This document shows, in pieces, positions 59,341-64,000 of a stretch of 64,000 nt of DNA (position 1 is its first letter; each line of letters opens with the position of its first letter). The stretch comes from Onchocerca volvulus (lineage: Eukaryota > Nematoda > Chromadorea > Rhabditida > Onchocercidae). A model generated the notes under the pieces. The model ran no database searches. It was not told the DNA's origin and was given only the letters and a program-made list of their open reading frames with translations. A program made the position numbers and the translations under genes. The DNA lies in the NCBI GenBank assembly GCA_000499405.2, contig HG738140.1:3215631-3279630 (forward strand). The letters run 5' to 3'.

Positions 59341-61242
59341 TATCCAAATTTTTCGGTGCAAAAAAAAGCGATCAGAAAGCACAAAGGATGAAAAAACAAT
59401 TTATACAGACACCGTCCCATTATTTGTCTTGGATAATTCAATTCATATAATTATTTTCGGACAGACAGATCGATTGATTCTTGAATGGTATTGTTTTCTG
59501 ATTGATAAATCGATAAATAAACAGATAAACTGAGACAATTTACTTCGTTCTCCACCAGTAATTAAAAAAGAAGATTAATTAATCAGAAAAAAGAAATATT
59601 TCAATTTTTTTTAAATAGCAATCACATGGTAATAAAATGAAATGGAAAAAATTCGTTTTTTTTTTTGGTTTTTTTTTCTATTTCCCGGTAAGAAAAATTT
59701 ACAGCAATCTTCTTAATCTTTTTAATTTTATCGATTTTTGCATCATTTAATATGATATACCATGGAAAAAAGTAGATTAGAAAAACATAAAATCATTAAT
59801 GAATATAAAAACGCATTAATTTTAAAGCGTCATTTTAATTAATTTTACAGTTATTATGTCTTTTCTTCATAATTCTTATAAATTATTAAAAAAAAAAAGT
59901 TTTCGATGAAAACAAAAAAAAAAATTGAAATATTACAAATATTATCATTTAATTGAAAGATAGAAGGATTATCTTAATATTATTCAATTCAACTAACCAT
60001 GCAATTATCATATTTATTTTCATAATATTGATTACAAAATTGCAAAATTTAAATTTAGGATTAAATAATTAATTTATTCTTTAAATTTTGTTTTTCAGTT
60101 TTAAAAAATTTAAATTTTAGAAATGTTGAATATCGTATGTTGTTTTTGAAAAAATATGAAGAAAAATCAAATAATCCGTGATGCTATGATACAAATAACT
60201 ATTTTATGCGAATTTTAATTTTTTACGATCAAATTCGACGTATTTCTACCATTCACTGTGATACCAAAATCTAATTTTCTAATTTTCCAAAGTTTAGTTT
60301 TTTTTAAATGAAATTATTCAAGAATTTCAGCGATTTCATTTATTCCGTTAATAATATTCCCGGATAATTGTCTGTCTTATAATGTACAAAGCGAATATTT
60401 TTTATTTGCAATTTTAGGAGAATTTTTACAATTAATGAAAATAAATAAATGCTCTTGAAAGGATTCGAAATCTGTAGGAGAAATTTTTACAAACAATGAT
60501 AAAAATAAAATTCCAACAACTTTTTTTTTCTTTTATTTCTTTTTCTTATATCAAATTTTATTATCAATTAAAAATTTCTCTTATTTTCTCCCTTTTTTTT
60601 TTTTTTTTTGAATTTATTATTCTGTATTATCGAAATTGACATCTTTTATCATCATTTTTTGTTAATTTTCATCTTTCCTTCCTTTTTTTGAATTAACTCT
60701 TTCTCCTCATTTTTCTCCTTTCTCGAGATCTGTAAATAATCGACGGAAATTTCTTCTTCTTTATTTCGTTTTTAAAAATGTTTTCATGTCTACTAGAATC
60801 AAAAAAAAAAAAAATTCTTTTTTTCGCATTTTTTTTTTTTCGCAAACTCTAGCGATACTGATGATGTTTTCTTTTCTGTCTGTCATATCTTTTTTTATTT
60901 TTTTTTTTTTAAATGGAATGAATGAAAAACAGGTGAATGAACGAATAGTTGTTTGATGATAATGCCGAAAAATTGTTTTGTTGCATTTTTCAACGATAGA
61001 TCGTTGCTGTTGCTATTACGACCCGCTTAATGCTACAATCGAAAATGTTTTGTAATTTATATTCTCGTGAAAAGGAGATTGCGAACAGGAAAAAAATCAA
61101 GCGAACGAACGAATGATGGAAAAAGAGAAAGAAAAAAAATTCCAATATTATCATTTAGACGAAAAAAAAAATGATAGCTATTGTTAAAATTTTTCTAAAA
61201 GAAATAAATATATTTGAATAGTAATAGCAGAAAGAGAAGGAG

Positions 61243-61268
61243 AAAATGACGAGAATTCTCGTCATTTT
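61243..61268. other. Perfect 26-bp palindrome
   Basis: AAAATGACGAGAA followed immediately by its exact complement TTCTCGTCATTTT, centred on an EcoRI-type GAATTC. Confidence 0.95.
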
Positions 61269-62856
61269 TTTTAAATTACTACTCGTTCAAGATTGTTCAT
61301 TTTTTGATTACTTTAAAAAGAACATATTGTTTGAAGAACAATCTTTAAAATAGATTTGAACAATTTCGAAATTTCATTTTTTTTATTCGTTTTAATGCTA
61401 ATAAAAGATTTTATAATAAAATAATAATGCAAAAACAATATCAGTAATCCTTTGCAATAAATGATAATATAGAAGCAATATCGTAATCACAGAAAATTAC
61501 TCATTTATCGAATAAATGAAAAACTAAAATTAACTTTTACAGCGTAATAGATAGTAATATCAAATAATGAATTGCTATGAATTATTCAATAATAAGTTTA
61601 TTGATAATTAATAAAAATGCTTGCAATTAAACATAAATTGATTAAGTTAAATAAGAAATTATCAGTTTAATTTCTGGTTATAAAATGTTCGAATATTAAT
61701 GATCAAAAAAATAAGCAATTTGAATGAATGAAAAATAAATAAGTGATATGGAAAAGGTAAAGATGAAAAAAAAAATAATTGATATTTTGTCAACAAATTT
61801 TTTGCAAAAAAAAGAAAAAAAAGAAAAAATTAAAAATTATAATATACTATATAAACTGAATGGTTAAATTATGGTGAAAATAACAATTTGCTAAAAATTT
61901 TCAAATTATTCAAAAAATCAAACAGCCAATTTGATCAAGCACAACTTTTTTATCATGATGCAATAAACAGAATATTTGATGAAAAATAAAATAAAATTAA
62001 AAGAATAAAGAGATATTTTAAAATGAATATTATATCAGAATAAAGCAATTAACATAATAAATAGAATTAATTTTCTATATTTCAAAAAAAAAAATTATTC
62101 ATGGTTTTTTTCATTTTAAAATTAAACAAATTTGTTTCACACCAAAAAACCAAATGGTTACAATTATTTGTAAATATTAATCGAAAACGAAAAATTAAAA
62201 AAGCAATTTAATCAATATACTATTAATTTGATTAAATTTAATCAATTTATTATCAATGAAACAAAGTATCGTATCGGTCATTTAATAATCGATAAATTTA
62301 AGAAACAAATGTTGAATATTTATCAGTGTCAATTATTGATCCCTTAATTTCATTGATGTACATCTCTGCTATCCTCTTCATTAATTAATTAACTAATTTC
62401 TTTGTTTGAATAATGTAATTTAAAATTATGATTATTATTAAAATCATTTCTGTTACTTTTAATGTATTTTTTAAATTATAAATTATCGTTTAGTATTGCT
62501 CTTTTTTTTTTTTTTCGATTTCCAATTATATCCATTAATTTGGTATTCTGTTTTTATTGTAATAAACTAATAAAAACTTTGCTAATTTCTAATTCTATAG
62601 TAAGTATTGTAATTTAGTATAATTCCTTGATTTATAAACGATATATCTATATTTATTTATTTTATGCATATTGAAATTGAAGAAATTGATCGATCAATAA
62701 GTGACTCCTAATAACAATGTATTTGTGTAATTTTGCAGACATCAATCGATAATTGCTATGTTTAACTATTATGATGAAAGAAATCAATGATTTTGGCAAA
62801 TGCATTTATTTATTCTTACTTTAATGATATTTTTACGCAAAAAAAAAGCAATTTTT

Positions 62857-62866
62857 TATTTCAGTA
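62857..62866 (+). promoter_or_regulatory. Probable trans-splice acceptor
   Basis: TTTTTTATTTCAG (AG at 62863-62864) lies two bases before the ATG at 62867, as for trans-spliced nematode messages. Confidence 0.6.
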
Positions 62867-64000
62867 ATGCAACTATCACACGTCACTATTTACGCGTTTT
62901 TTACGCTATCAATTTTATGCCTCACGGAAGCAGATTTGTTTGATGAATTGGTAGATGGATTACACGAAAAAATCGTTAGCGGTGCTGATTTTCTCAAACA
63001 CGTGGCTGCGCCAACAGCACGTAAAAAATTTACAGAAACTCGAGAGACGCTGAGGGAGCTGAAAACAGAGGATATTCGTGAATGGATCACAGAAGTTGGT
63101 GGATAGTTAACACATTTTCTAGAGATTAATTAATTGAAGAAATTCAATTCGATAATTGAATTTCCGATTTTTGTTACGTAATCACTAAGAGAAATTAAAT
63201 TTTTGGCTTTTTTCATGTTTTCCACTGTAAAAATTCTAAAAAATATTCTGCACAAATAGTGTAATATATTTGATCAAAATTAAATTTAATTGAGTATAAT
63301 AATCAGAAATGATAAATGTTTCAATTCTTTGGTAGTTTCCCCATCGTTTCTTTTTGTTAGTTTTATTTTTTAATTTATTAGCATCAACTGAATTTTTCAA
63401 TTTGAAATTCTTTTTTTTTTTTTTTTGATATTCCAATTGGATGTTTTCAATTAATATAAATCATTGATTCTTTTTGGTATCAAACAATACACGCATGATA
63501 TATAAAATTTGTATTGCATTACAGCAATTTAAAAATTGCTAAACGGAAAATATCGAAAGATATATATTTTTGTTCGGAAAGTTTTATTTTTACAATTTTA
63601 GATATCTTAAGTATGTAAAGTGATAAATATATGAGGAATATCCAGAACTGATCATTTGTTTTTTATTTCTGAAATTGGAAAGAATAAAGGAGAAAAACAA
63701 ACTTTTTTATTATTCTTATCTTATTTCTGCTGTAATTTTCAAGTGAAAAAAGGAGAAAAAGAAAATTGATAGCCATAAAATCCTATGAGTTAAATTCAGT
63801 TTTTTTTTTTCAATAAAACAAAAAAGTATACTCTAGTTTGAAATAATTTAAAAAATTGAATATTATTTCAGACAGCAGTTCCAACCGTGAATGAACAAGT
63901 GAATAACTTAGTTGATTTCATAAAGGAGAATCTAACACCGCAGTTGGAGAAAATCAAGAATGCTTATTATAAATTATCGACAAATGAAACTGTTGAAGAA
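62867..64000 (+). CDS. Secreted helical protein, 3' end off the window
   Basis: Exon 1 is 62867-63094 and exon 2 starts at 63872 and runs open to the window edge. The phases join (0). The signal peptide is MQLSHVTIYAFFTLSILCLT with cleavage likely after EA. The mature chain is charged, Cys-free and helical: DLFDELVDGLHEKIVSGADF, ARKKFTETRETLRELKTED, then from exon 2 VNEQVNNLVDFIKENLTPQL and EKIKNAYYKLSTNETVEE (NET is a sequon). The exon 1 donor is GTTGGT, not ideal. If it is not used the frame ends at a TAG after GG, giving a 79-residue product. Small secreted helical proteins are common nematode antigens, but I do not recognise this family. Confidence 0.7.

Larger units (their letters stand above)
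54111..62856. other. Intergenic, no supported gene
   Basis: 8.7 kb of A/T-rich DNA. The open frames here (for example 54147-54455, 54589-54861, 58811-59125) are Phe/Ile/Leu-rich products of T runs. Repeats and hairpins inside are listed separately. A direct repeat AGTGATTG then AATTATCATT occurs at 56216 and 56281. Confidence 0.5.

Noticed and set aside
59142..59450. Ser-Phe-Ile-His repeat protein
   Set aside because: Translation of the ATTC tetranucleotide array.

Overview
The window looks like nuclear DNA of a nematode, most likely an AT-rich parasitic (spirurid/filarial-type) species. By eye the A+T content is well above 70%, with hundreds of A/T homopolymers. Genes are split into small exons with TTTCAG-type acceptors and GTAAGT/GTATGT-type donors. 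Several start codons sit 2-8 bases after a splice acceptor, as expected for spliced-leader trans-splicing. The species assignment is inference. I saw no rRNA, tRNA or CRISPR.

Layout. (1) 0-5.7 kb: a degenerate tandem array, a decayed plus-strand coding region (1.92-3.12 kb) and a 47-residue single-span membrane micro-ORF on the minus strand (4.33-4.47 kb). (2) 5.7-16.2 kb: two tandem paralogous genes for small secreted cysteine-containing proteins (8.4-11.5 and 12.1-13.4 kb). They share exon phases and about 350 bp of upstream DNA. On both sides they are flanked by copies of a conserved non-coding block. (3) 18.16-41.33 kb, minus strand: one large gene, resolved here into 34 phase-consistent exons, for a type I membrane protein of about 1,734 residues. 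Its order is signal peptide, LPMO-like PPAR/CG domain, two EGF modules, first half of a DOMON domain, three TIL (trypsin-inhibitor-like) modules, two complete DOMON modules, a linker with a furin-type site, second half of the first DOMON, a further DOMON, SEA domain, transmembrane helix and a 145-residue tail. Its introns hold satellites, Helitron ends and a plus-strand exon-like pseudogene. (4) 41.3-50.9 kb: AT-rich intergenic DNA with minisatellites and an isolated G-rich patch. (5) 50.9-54.1 kb: a rearranged Helitron, minus orientation, with a clear 3' hairpin/CTAG end and PIF1-type helicase fragments. A roughly 575-bp inverted duplication replaces the Walker A region. (6) 54.1-62.9 kb: repeats and hairpins, no supported gene. 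(7) 62.87 kb to the edge: the start of a secreted helical protein gene.

The most notable item is the large mosaic receptor-like gene. One DOMON domain appears split by insertion of a TIL-TIL-TIL-DOMON-DOMON cassette. Exon phases would also allow an isoform that skips the cassette.
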